7,257 nt of DNA from Candidatus Sulfotelmatobacter sp. (GTDB taxonomy: Bacteria; Acidobacteriota; Terriglobia; Terriglobales; Acidobacteriaceae): NCBI GenBank assembly GCA_030040725.1, contig JASHTD010000186.1, positions 1 through 7,257 on the forward strand, written 5' to 3'. The stretch's first letter is position 1; every line of letters starts with the position of its first letter. This document shows positions 1-6,167 of the stretch, piece by piece. Both the position numbers and the translations under genes were made by a program. The notes beneath the pieces were generated by a model. The model did no database searches. It saw nothing but the letters and a program-made list of their open reading frames with translations, and was not told the DNA's origin.

Positions 1-415
1 TGAAAGTTCCGGCATTGTTCCAATTCTGCTGAAAATTTACCAGGCCGGGAAAGTGGCTGCCTTTGAAAATATTCAGAATTCCTGTGTAGCCGCTGGCATT
101 GGTAAGGGATTCGCTTTCGGCGTTATCTTGCGAGCGCCCGTAATAAGGAAGCAAACTGAACGAGAGGAAATCGGGATTGTAGTAATCGCCGCTTATCGTG
201 CCTTTTCCGGCAAAGCCTAAGGAGTGCGCAGCGATTCCATCGAGATTGCCGAAAGAATCGGTATATATCGACTCGATTTCCCCGTTGGCAGTGGCATGCA
301 AGTCGCCGATCGATTTCTGCGCCTGCGCGTCATACCCGAGCCCTAGCGCCCACAGTAACGCCAGCGCAGCCGGCCCCACTGCCGGCTGCATTCGGAATTT
401 ATGTCCCCACAGCAC
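1..415 (-). CDS. Secreted, probable outer-membrane beta-barrel protein (N-terminal part, runs off the left edge)
   Basis: The reading frame is open from a GTG at 415-413 to the window edge, giving about 138 residues of a longer protein. I prefer this GTG to the ATG at 391-389. It has AGGGGG (424-429) 8 nt upstream, and it adds the basic residues HKFR ahead of the hydrophobic stretch, making a normal signal peptide that ends near DAQAQ. An in-frame TAA lies just upstream. The mature part has alternating polar and aromatic strands (GDYYNPDFLSFSLLPYYGRS, then a GSHFPG turn and NFQQNWNNAGTF), as in outer-membrane beta-barrels. I recall similar openings in acidobacterial barrel proteins, but I cannot assign a named family. 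The start lies 29 nt after the stop of the foldase gene, so the two are probably co-transcribed. In context it is the best candidate for an outer-membrane channel serving the cytochromes; that role is inferred. Confidence 0.7.
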   Translation of the reverse strand, partial: MLWGHKFRMQPAVGPAALALLWALGLGYDAQAQKSIGDLHATANGEIESIYTDSFGNLDGIAAHSLGFAGKGTISGDYYNPDFLSFSLLPYYGRSQDNAESESLTNASGYTGILNIFKGSHFPGLVNFQQNWNNAGTF

Positions 416-423
416 ACCTTAAA

Positions 424-429
424 CCCCCT
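424..429 (-). promoter_or_regulatory. Ribosome binding site that decides the GTG start at 415
   Basis: On the minus strand AGGGGG is followed by 8 nt (TTTAAGGT) and then GTG. The downstream ATG at 391 has only GGGGA at about 12 nt. The spacing favours the GTG and gives the signal peptide a basic n-region. Confidence 0.5.
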
Positions 430-444
430 AAGGTCATCTCACCT

Positions 445-1599
445 TTACAGCTCTTGCACCTTCGCGTTCTGCCGCAGCTTCTTGTCCAGCCCAGCCCGCA
501 GCTGCTCGGACTTGGATCTCTGCATGTTCTGCATCAGCTTGTCTTTCACCTGTTCAAAGGTGAACTTGCCCGCAGGCGTGTGAGCGTTCAGCCGGAAGAA
601 GGTATAGAAGCTGCCCAGCTGCATCAGTTCGCTCACCTGCCCCGGCTGCATCTTGTCCGCGGCTTCCACAATTTCGGTCGGTAACTTCTCGCGTTCGATC
701 GCTTTGTGATCGCCCATGTTCACGTGAAAATCGTCTTCCGAAACTTTTTCCGCCAGCAGCCCAAACTCCTCGTAGCTCTTAGTGGCTTTCGCTTTCTCCC
801 ACGCATCTTCCGCCCGCTTTTTTGCATCGTTTTTCGCTGCGTCCGTCGCCTTATCCGACGGCACGATTGAAATTGTCTGAATGGCGAAGCTCTCCGGATA
901 GCGGAAAATTTGCGGATTCTTGTCGTAAAAACCCCGCGCGTCCGCCACTGTGACCTTTGATTTGTTCGTCACTTCCTGCTTCAGAAATGCATCAATCAGC
1001 AGCGATCTGCGGATTTGTTTCCGCAGCAACAGCCGCGAGCCTTTCACTTCCTCTTTCAGGTACTGGTCGAACATTTCCTGCGTGGGAAACTGCGCCCGGA
1101 AATCGGCTTCCGCCTTCTGCAGCTTGGCCGGAGGAATCGTCATTCCTCTTCGCAACGCCTCCTGGTATGCCAACTCTTCGAACTCGATCATTTTCAGCGC
1201 GCCGCTGCGAATCTTTTCTTCCTCACCTTTGGGAAACCCGTTGTGCTGGCGCGCGTAAGGGAAAATCGTCATCATCTCCCGCAGCAGGTCGCGGTCGGTC
1301 AACTCGGTGCCGTTGATCCGCACCACCGGCTTGTTCATGACCGGCTTGACCGGGCTCAGGCTGGCGCTTGCCGTTGAAGCCGCAGCCGGTGCCGCATTCG
1401 CCGCCATGGTTGGCTGTCCGATCGTGGGCTGTGCCGCGGGCGTGATTGCCGTCTGCTGATGCGAGGCCACCTGGGCCAGTGCCGGTGACACTGCCATCAG
1501 AATTGTCATTCCGAGCATCGCGAGGAATCCCTGCCCTCTTCCATAAACTCTGCGGCTCTTGTCCGTGTCTTTCACTTGCCCCTCGCTTCCTGGGCGCAC
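445..1599 (-). CDS. Exported SurA/PrsA-like periplasmic foldase with a degenerate parvulin domain
   Basis: This is a 384-residue protein. A hydrophobic segment at about residues 25-42 ends in SPALAQ, a signal peptidase I site, so the protein is exported. An Ala/Pro/Thr-rich linker (about 45-90) follows. Next is an alpha-helical SurA_N-type region (about 91-210, starting PVVRINGTELTD) and a parvulin-like domain (about 232-340). The family binds unfolded exported proteins and often isomerises prolyl bonds. Here the two usual parvulin histidines appear to be Thr242 (in IQTISIV) and Thr333 (in SFYTFFRL), so chaperone activity is more likely than catalysis. The annotated start is a GTG; a second in-frame GTG at 1575 (376 aa) with upstream AGGAAG/GAGGGG is equally plausible. 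It lies downstream of the tetraheme cytochrome and just ahead of the barrel gene, which suggests it chaperones one or both of them. Part of the signal-peptide coding sequence looks like a copy of an interspersed repeat. Confidence 0.85.
   Translation of the reverse strand: MRPGSEGQVKDTDKSRRVYGRGQGFLAMLGMTILMAVSPALAQVASHQQTAITPAAQPTIGQPTMAANAAPAAASTASASLSPVKPVMNKPVVRINGTELTDRDLLREMMTIFPYARQHNGFPKGEEEKIRSGALKMIEFEELAYQEALRRGMTIPPAKLQKAEADFRAQFPTQEMFDQYLKEEVKGSRLLLRKQIRRSLLIDAFLKQEVTNKSKVTVADARGFYDKNPQIFRYPESFAIQTISIVPSDKATDAAKNDAKKRAEDAWEKAKATKSYEEFGLLAEKVSEDDFHVNMGDHKAIEREKLPTEIVEAADKMQPGQVSELMQLGSFYTFFRLNAHTPAGKFTFEQVKDKLMQNMQRSKSEQLRAGLDKKLRQNAKVQEL
1505..1532. repeat. Palindromic interspersed-repeat-like sequence inside the signal-peptide coding region
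   Basis: The plus strand reads GTCATTCCGAGC, then ATC, then GCGAGGAATCCCT. The arms ATTCC (1508-1512) and GGAAT (1524-1528) are inverted repeats. The layout (GTCATYCCGA...GCGAGGRAT) matches the intergenic palindrome about 200 bp away at 1711-1752. Here it lies in the coding sequence of the foldase and encodes about residues 23-32 (GQGFLAMLGM). Confidence 0.5.
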
Positions 1600-1668
1600 T
1601 TCCAGCGCGCCCCTTCCCCAGCCTATGAACTTGGTGATTTGGTTATCTGGTTAACTTCCCTTTGTGGC

Positions 1669-1752
1669 GTCGTCCCGAAGCCCCGCCGCCCGTCCCATTC
1701 CGGCTTTGCTGTCATCCCGAAGCCCCGCGCTTTCTCCAGCGGGGCGAGGGAT
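1669..1752. repeat. Intergenic palindromic repeat, two units
   Basis: An 18-nt unit, GTCRTCCCGAAGCCCCGC, occurs at 1669-1686 and 1711-1728 with one mismatch and a 42-bp period. The second unit continues into a strong imperfect palindrome. ATCCC (1714-1718) pairs with GGGAT (1748-1752), and GCCCCGC (1722-1728) pairs with GCGGGGC (1739-1745) around a 10-nt loop. I recognise this as the kind of dispersed REP-like element common between genes of Acidobacteriota. No transposase gene is present in the window. Confidence 0.65.
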
Positions 1753-1834
1753 CTCGGCTACCACCGTCCCCTCGCGTGAGCCTCTAACCATCCAACCGAA
1801 TCATCAAGTTTTCAAAGATCTAAGGTTTAAAGAT

Positions 1835-1862
1835 CTGAGGGGAGTTTTTTTTCTCCCCTCAG
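1835..1862 (-). terminator. Perfect 10-bp hairpin after the tetraheme cytochrome gene (terminator or RNA-stabilising stem)
   Basis: On the minus strand CTGAGGGGAG, a loop of eight A, and CTCCCCTCAG form a perfect stem 12 nt after the cytochrome stop codon. No proper U tract follows (ATCTTTAAACC), so it may be a weak terminator or a 3' processing and stability hairpin rather than a full stop. A 12-nt near-repeat, AAAGATCTRAGG, lies at 1814-1825 and 1829-1840 beside it. Confidence 0.6.
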
Positions 1863-1874
1863 GCAAAAGAACAG

Positions 1875-2912
1875 TTAGAAAGCAGTCGTAACGCCGTTGT
1901 TGCCCATTGATTCATTCGACATGCCGAAGTGGCACTGCCGGCAGAACTGCGTGGTGGAAGGAGCAGACGTTGGTGTCCACGCTGCGCCCGGATTGTAAGG
2001 ACCGTTGACGAAGAAGTACGTGAGATAAGTGCCGGTGGTCTTGCCTGTAACTGCTGCCAGGCCGCTGCCGGCGTTGTAAATTACCATCTGGTGCTGGTTG
2101 TGGCAGGTGGTGCAAACCACATAGGGCACCGCGCCCGTCGCGGTGCTGTCAGTTACCATTCCGTTGACGGCAGACGCGGTGTAGTGAGTCAGGAACTCCG
2201 CATAATCGCCGGTCGGGGTATTCCAGGTGAAAGAGTTGTTGGCCCCGGACGTATACGTCAGGCCCCAATTTGACAAGCCTCCCGAACTGAATGGATAGCT
2301 CAGGGCGTTGTAGTTGGCGTTTTGTCCCACCGGGTGATCGTTGAGGTAATCGCCAGCCGTTCCGCCGTCGTTGCCGAGCAGGGTCGGAATCGGATTCCCG
2401 CCGTACAGGGTGCCATTGGTGGCGCCTTGTCCCGCGCCAGTGATAAGCGCGAGGATGCCGGCCTGTTGCTCGTAGGACTCGCCCATCATCATGGCGCCCT
2501 TCGAGACGTTGCCGTCATGGCAGCTTAAGCAGGCAGCGATGCCGCCGATGAGCGGGCTGGAGGTGCTGGTCCATTCCTGCGAACCGCCGAAGTTAACGGT
2601 ATAGTTGCCGCCGTACTCGGTGGCGTAGCCCCCGCCGAAGTTCAGCGTTTCCGCAGTGATTGCCCACAGATCCTGACCCCAAAGGTGGAAGTCGCCTTCG
2701 TTGGTGCCCGTTGGGGCGAGTGTGCCGCTGCCGACCAGGTCGCCGCCGTTGCCGCGGCCGCCACTGTGGGGAGCATGGCAGCCTGCGCAGCCACGTCCGC
2801 CGTTATTGTGTGCGCCCAAAATGTCGTAGGGCGTTGTTGCATTCCCGTTCTGTGCCGCCATCCAGCCGATCATCGTCAGGACGAACAGCATGATTAGCAT
2901 GACTTTCTTCAT
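1875..2912 (-). CDS. Secreted tetraheme c-type cytochrome, candidate extracellular nanowire subunit
   Basis: This is a 345-residue protein. The signal peptide MKKVMLIMLFVLTMIGWMAA is cleaved near residues 20-25. Four CXXCH heme-binding motifs follow: C42AGCH, C128LSCH, C267TTCH and C324RQCH. Six other histidines (35, 49, 76, 193, 243, 274) are more than enough for bis-His ligation of all four hemes; two sit in CXXCHxxH arrangements (CAGCHAPH, CTTCHNQH) and one in NDHPVG. The heme motifs are far apart, separated by 82, 135 and 53 residues of low-charge sequence rich in Gly, Asn, Thr, Ser and Tyr, typical of secreted surface proteins rather than compact periplasmic relays. A tetraheme subunit is what the OmcE-type filament has, but I cannot show sequence homology by eye. 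The start is firm: ATG with GAGGAGG 8 nt upstream. The gene has its own candidate promoter and is bounded by hairpins, which fits high expression. Other possibilities are a soluble surface cytochrome or a terminal reductase. Confidence 0.88.
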   Translation of the reverse strand: MKKVMLIMLFVLTMIGWMAAQNGNATTPYDILGAHNNGGRGCAGCHAPHSGGRGNGGDLVGSGTLAPTGTNEGDFHLWGQDLWAITAETLNFGGGYATEYGGNYTVNFGGSQEWTSTSSPLIGGIAACLSCHDGNVSKGAMMMGESYEQQAGILALITGAGQGATNGTLYGGNPIPTLLGNDGGTAGDYLNDHPVGQNANYNALSYPFSSGGLSNWGLTYTSGANNSFTWNTPTGDYAEFLTHYTASAVNGMVTDSTATGAVPYVVCTTCHNQHQMVIYNAGSGLAAVTGKTTGTYLTYFFVNGPYNPGAAWTPTSAPSTTQFCRQCHFGMSNESMGNNGVTTAF

Positions 2913-2920
2913 ATTGAAAA

Positions 2921-2927
2921 CCTCCTC
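2921..2927 (-). promoter_or_regulatory. Strong ribosome binding site of the tetraheme cytochrome gene
   Basis: GAGGAGG on the minus strand is followed by 8 nt (TTTTCAAT) and then ATG. It is the closest to consensus of any gene in the window. Confidence 0.75.
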
Positions 2928-2994
2928 AAAATAAAGGCCTTGATTTTGACTGAGTACTTCAACTCCGCATAAAACAATTGCACGACCGTCACCT

Positions 2995-3023
2995 TTTATG
3001 GGAATTGCTTAATTTCTTTACAA
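2995..3023 (-). promoter_or_regulatory. Candidate sigma70-type promoter for the tetraheme cytochrome gene
   Basis: On the minus strand TTGTAA (3018-3023), 17 nt and CATAAA (2995-3000) resemble -35 and -10 boxes. Each matches four of six consensus bases. Transcription would begin near 2988, giving a leader of about 75 nt. It lies downstream of the terminator at 3096, where a promoter is expected. Confidence 0.33.
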
Positions 3024-3095
3024 GTGGCTGTAAATCATTGCGACGATGAGAGTTCGCTCATTACCGGAAAATGTTGCGATTCTCCGCAGGGATGC

Positions 3096-3118
3096 ACAAA
3101 AAGGCTCTAATGAGCCTT
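3096..3118 (-). terminator. Rho-independent terminator of the 16-heme cytochrome / NHL unit
   Basis: On the minus strand AAGGCTC, loop ATTA and GAGCCTT form a 7-bp perfect stem that runs into TTTTT. It lies about 170 nt after the stop of the NHL gene. On the plus strand no T tract follows, so the orientation is clear. Confidence 0.65.
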
Positions 3119-3185
3119 CTCCCACACTCGGTTGGTGAAAAGACCCAAATGTTTTAATGGGTTTGGGGGGGTGCCTGGGTTGGAG

Positions 3186-3246
3186 GCGTGACTTGGCGGG
3201 GCGCGTTGTCACGCTTAACGCATCACGCAGGGCCTGAAGGCCCTGC
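3186..3246. repeat. Pair of GC-rich palindromes, likely interspersed repeat element
   Basis: GCGTGAC (3186-3192) pairs with GTCACGC (3208-3214) around a 15-nt loop. Twelve bases later GCAGGGCC (3227-3234) pairs with GGCCCTGC (3239-3246) around TGAA. No T tract follows on either strand, so this is not a standard terminator. The GCAGGGC..GAA..GCCCTGC form resembles dispersed palindromes I know from acidobacterial intergenic regions. Confidence 0.5.
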
Positions 3247-3287
3247 CTGCGGAAGTCGAAGCATCCCAAGGACAAACCTGGAAGATT

Positions 3288-4628
3288 CTAAGATGGCTTG
3301 CCGGTCGCGCCAGCGCCAGGGTTTGGCGGAGCGGCCGGGCTGGGAGCGTTCGGCGCGGGTGCCGTTGTCGGTGCTGTCTTGTCGGCCGGCTTGGCGTCAT
3401 TCTTGCCCGGAATCTCCGTCGGCTTCGCCTCCGATTTTTTTGCCAGTTCGGCCAGGCGCCGGTCATATTCCTTCTGCGCTTCATCGTTGGTGATGTAGCG
3501 GAACATCTGCACACGGCCGAGGAACTGTTCGCTGGTGAACACGCGATTCTTATTATCGATAGTGAGGCCGGCTAGCGCCTCGAATTGGCCCGGAAGCCAT
3601 CCGAAGCTACCAAAAACCAGGCGCACTGTGCCCTCGGGAGTAAATACCTGAAGTCGATTCAACCCAGCATCAGCGACCCAGACATGGCCGTCGCAGTCTA
3701 TGGCAATGCCCTTGGGACGGGTAAAGTCGCCGGGACCATCGCCGTTCTTGCCGAACGTGCGAATGAATTGGCCGTCGGCGTCGAACTCCTCGACGCGATC
3801 ATTCAGCGTGTCGGTCACGTAGAGATTTCCGTCTTTATCGACGGCAACGTTGGTCGGCTTGGAGAAATCGCCGGGCGTGGTGAGAGTGTGGTTCTTGCCC
3901 GGAGTGCCAATCTTGCGCAGCAGCTTGAAACTATCGGCATCGAAAACCAGAATTTGATCCGAGCCGGTGTTGGCCACATAGAGAAAACGATTTTCTTCGT
4001 CGATGGCAAGCCCCGCCGGATCATTCATGATGCCTTCGCCGAACGAGCCTTGCAACTTGTGCTCTTTATTGAATACCAGCACGTGATTGTATTGCCCATC
4101 GGAAACGAAGAGCCGGTCAGCGTCGTCAATTGCCAGCCCGAAGATCCTGCCAAATTTAGCATCGACGCCGTGCTTGATGAATCCCGTATCTTTACTCTCG
4201 GGATCGAAAATAAAAACCGCGCCGACCTTGGTGTCGGCGACATACACCAGACCTTTGGAATCGACAGCCAACCCATAAGGAGTGCCCAGCGCGAAGCGCT
4301 GCTTGCCTCCAGCAGCCCGCTTTGCGGCTTCATTGGGATCGACTCCGGCCATGCGGTCCATCCATGATTTGCTTTTCACCTGCTGCTGCTTTTCGGGCGA
4401 CTTCTTCTCGGCAGAGAAATAATCGAGATATTTCACCCGTCCGATGGCTGGCGGTTGCGGCCATACCAGAGCAGAGGTATTGAAATTCAACGGCACATCC
4501 GGAGGAGCCGCTGGCTTTTTATTCTTCTGGTCTGCGAAAACCGGCGCGGCGCACATCGCAAATAGCAGCGCCAGCGCGGTGGCTGCCGGCCAATTCTTGC
4601 TCGCAACATTATGAAGATTCGTTTTCAT
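3288..4628 (-). CDS. Exported six-bladed NHL-repeat beta-propeller protein
   Basis: This is a 446-residue protein. A signal peptide ends at PVFA|DQ (about residue 32); FAMC is not a proper lipobox, so a lipoprotein is unlikely. A charged spacer (about 35-112) precedes six NHL repeats at about 114-142, 159-187, 202-230, 254-283, 301-330 and 348-377. Each has the pattern GLAVD..G.VYVAD...N.V.VFD and the set should close as a six-bladed propeller. After the propeller comes a charged helix (about 381-400) and an Ala/Pro/Lys-rich disordered tail (about 401-446). NHL propellers mainly bind proteins and no catalytic site is evident. The start ATG lies 2 nt after the stop of the 16-heme cytochrome gene, with GGGAG about 10 nt upstream, so translation is probably coupled. 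A longer frame reaching back to 4820 only overlaps the cytochrome in another frame and is not the true start. By context it may act with the secreted cytochromes, like the beta-propeller of the Geobacter osc cluster; this is inferred. Confidence 0.88.
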   Translation of the reverse strand: MKTNLHNVASKNWPAATALALLFAMCAAPVFADQKNKKPAAPPDVPLNFNTSALVWPQPPAIGRVKYLDYFSAEKKSPEKQQQVKSKSWMDRMAGVDPNEAAKRAAGGKQRFALGTPYGLAVDSKGLVYVADTKVGAVFIFDPESKDTGFIKHGVDAKFGRIFGLAIDDADRLFVSDGQYNHVLVFNKEHKLQGSFGEGIMNDPAGLAIDEENRFLYVANTGSDQILVFDADSFKLLRKIGTPGKNHTLTTPGDFSKPTNVAVDKDGNLYVTDTLNDRVEEFDADGQFIRTFGKNGDGPGDFTRPKGIAIDCDGHVWVADAGLNRLQVFTPEGTVRLVFGSFGWLPGQFEALAGLTIDNKNRVFTSEQFLGRVQMFRYITNDEAQKEYDRRLAELAKKSEAKPTEIPGKNDAKPADKTAPTTAPAPNAPSPAAPPNPGAGATGKPS

Positions 4629-4630
4629 GG

Positions 4631-6160
4631 CTAATGCGCTCCCTTCGGAGTAGGAATTCCGGGTGGTGGGTTTTGCGTTCCGGGCACAGTTACCGGACCC
4701 ATTCCCTGCGGGCCGATCATGCCCTTGTGGCAGGTCTGGCAAAACGCCATATTGTTGGCCTGATCCTTCACCAGCAGGTCGGCCTGCGCCGAGGAGTGCG
4801 GCTGATGGCACGTCAGGCAATTCATCGGAGTCAGAACGTGGGTGCGATCCTTGGGGTCGACGAGGTCCGAATAGGGATGCCGCTCTACGGGGTGCCCCAG
4901 GCCGTATTGGATCGGAAGAACCGGAACTTTCGCGAAGTAGTTGTCAGGCAGTTTTACTTTGCCATCGAAGATGGTAACCAGGTGCTCGCTCTCCAGTTTC
5001 TGCGGCTGCGCGTCGGGGCCGTGGCATTCCAGGCAGAGCTTGTTCGGTTGCGCAACCCGCAGCAAGTGCTCGTTCTCGTTGCCGTGCGGCTCGTGGCAAG
5101 TCCCGCAACCCTGCATAAACGCTGGCTGATGCAGCACATGCTTCTTGCCCTGATCGGCGATATCGCTGTGGCAGCCGAGGCAGATATCCACTCCATTGGT
5201 TTTGGGAAGCCCCGGTTGCGCGCTGGCATGCGGGCTATGGCAATCAGTGCAATCGCCCGCGGCTCCGGGATGTTGAACCTTGGCCTTCTCGATCTGTTCG
5301 GCTTTGTCGGAGTGGCAGGTCACGCATAGCGATTTGGCGTCGGCTTGCGTGAGCACAACTTTTCCATCTTTCGCCGGCGCGTGGCATACGTCGCACTGTT
5401 TGTCGGCAAACGGCGGATGCATGAACTTCGCCATCAGTTTTGGAGCGGCCGATTGATGAGGATCGTGACAGCTCAGGCAATCGGCTTTTTCGAAGGGCTG
5501 GTTCGAATGAGCTTTCTGCAAATTGGCGTCTTTGGCGTCGTGGCAATCAAGGCAGAGAGCCGGCGACCCTTTGGTCAGGTGAAAGTCGAATTCGGCCTTC
5601 CCGACCTCGCCCGTCTTGTGCGTAACATGGCAGGTCTCGCAACCCATGTCGAGCGCAGCGTGGCGGCTGCCTTTTTCAGGCGTGTTCAGGCCGGTGTTGT
5701 GGCAGGTAAGGCAAAGATTCTCTTTTTGATTCCCTGAAGTGGCCTTCAAAAGCTGAAATTTATTGTCGGAGGAGTGTGGATCGTGGCACTTCACGCAGTC
5801 GCGCACCGCTGGAGGATGCACCGTACCCTTGAGATCGGCCGCATTCTTATCCGCATGGCAGGTGAGGCAGAGAGCGCGAGTAGTGGTGGTAATCAGCTTG
5901 ACATGCGTGACGTCATGGCTGACCCGGATTTCGTGGCAGCTCATGCAGCCCATGGCCATCGCCGAATGCACCGCCTTGCCTTTGGTTTTATCCTCGTGGC
6001 AGGCCAGGCATGTGGAGGGATCGGCCTTCGGATCCAGCGGTACCGGATGTTCCACCGCGAAAACCCGGCAGGTTGGGAGGATCAAAAAGAAAACGAAATA
6101 TGCTAACTCGCGGAGCGCGCGGCTAGTCCCTGGGTTCGATTTGTATGATGGCAGCGCCAC
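4631..6160 (-). CDS. Secreted 16-heme c-type cytochrome of the doubled-CXXCH type
   Basis: This is a 509-residue protein with sixteen CXXCH motifs starting at residues 51, 72, 98, 122, 150, 174, 203, 228, 256, 279, 304, 327, 352, 376, 448 and 474. They alternate between a LCLxCH form and a CxxCHxPH form, the hallmark of doubled-CXXCH repeats, about eight in number. At least 23 further histidines allow bis-His ligation of every heme. A 68-residue heme-free insert (381-447) holds GHPVERHP, and the tail is Pro/Gly-rich. The GTG start is chosen because AGGAG lies 7 nt upstream and it gives a clean signal peptide (hydrophobic core YFVFFLIL, cleavage after VFA). An ATG at 6196 would add 12 residues but has a poor site. 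The protein should form a linear heme wire in the periplasm or on the surface, passing electrons toward the outside. It is the first gene of a unit with the NHL protein. Confidence 0.92.
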   Translation of the reverse strand: MALPSYKSNPGTSRALRELAYFVFFLILPTCRVFAVEHPVPLDPKADPSTCLACHEDKTKGKAVHSAMAMGCMSCHEIRVSHDVTHVKLITTTTRALCLTCHADKNAADLKGTVHPPAVRDCVKCHDPHSSDNKFQLLKATSGNQKENLCLTCHNTGLNTPEKGSRHAALDMGCETCHVTHKTGEVGKAEFDFHLTKGSPALCLDCHDAKDANLQKAHSNQPFEKADCLSCHDPHQSAAPKLMAKFMHPPFADKQCDVCHAPAKDGKVVLTQADAKSLCVTCHSDKAEQIEKAKVQHPGAAGDCTDCHSPHASAQPGLPKTNGVDICLGCHSDIADQGKKHVLHQPAFMQGCGTCHEPHGNENEHLLRVAQPNKLCLECHGPDAQPQKLESEHLVTIFDGKVKLPDNYFAKVPVLPIQYGLGHPVERHPYSDLVDPKDRTHVLTPMNCLTCHQPHSSAQADLLVKDQANNMAFCQTCHKGMIGPQGMGPVTVPGTQNPPPGIPTPKGAH

Positions 6161-6167
6161 AAGCCGA

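Larger units (their letters stand above)
2913..3287. other. 375-bp intergenic region between the NHL gene and the tetraheme cytochrome gene
   Basis: In minus-strand order it holds two GC-rich palindromes (3186-3246), an intrinsic terminator (3096-3118), a candidate promoter (2995-3023) and a ribosome binding site (2921-2927). I see no credible gene: the only sizeable open frame (minus strand 3275-3018) crosses the palindromes and the terminator. The region therefore separates two transcription units. Confidence 0.7.

Noticed and set aside
1690..1720. Possible GEMM (cyclic dinucleotide) riboswitch because of GCAAAGCCGG on the minus strand
   Set aside because: The rest of the GEMM core is missing and the bases lie between two units of the intergenic palindromic repeat.
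3018..3275. 85-codon open frame on the minus strand between the NHL and tetraheme genes
   Set aside because: It runs through both palindromes and the intrinsic terminator, has no domain or signal peptide, and its composition is that of translated repeat sequence.
3585..4367. 260-codon open frame on the plus strand
   Set aside because: It is fully antisense to the NHL propeller gene and arises from its GC-rich codon pattern. It shows no ribosome binding site or recognisable domain.
4526..4560. Lipobox around Cys26 of the NHL protein
   Set aside because: The residue before the cysteine is Met (FAMC), which does not fit the lipobox consensus, and a good signal peptidase I site (VFA|DQ) follows.
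4634..5329. 231-codon open frame on the plus strand
   Set aside because: It is antisense to the 16-heme cytochrome, whose heme motifs prove the minus-strand frame.
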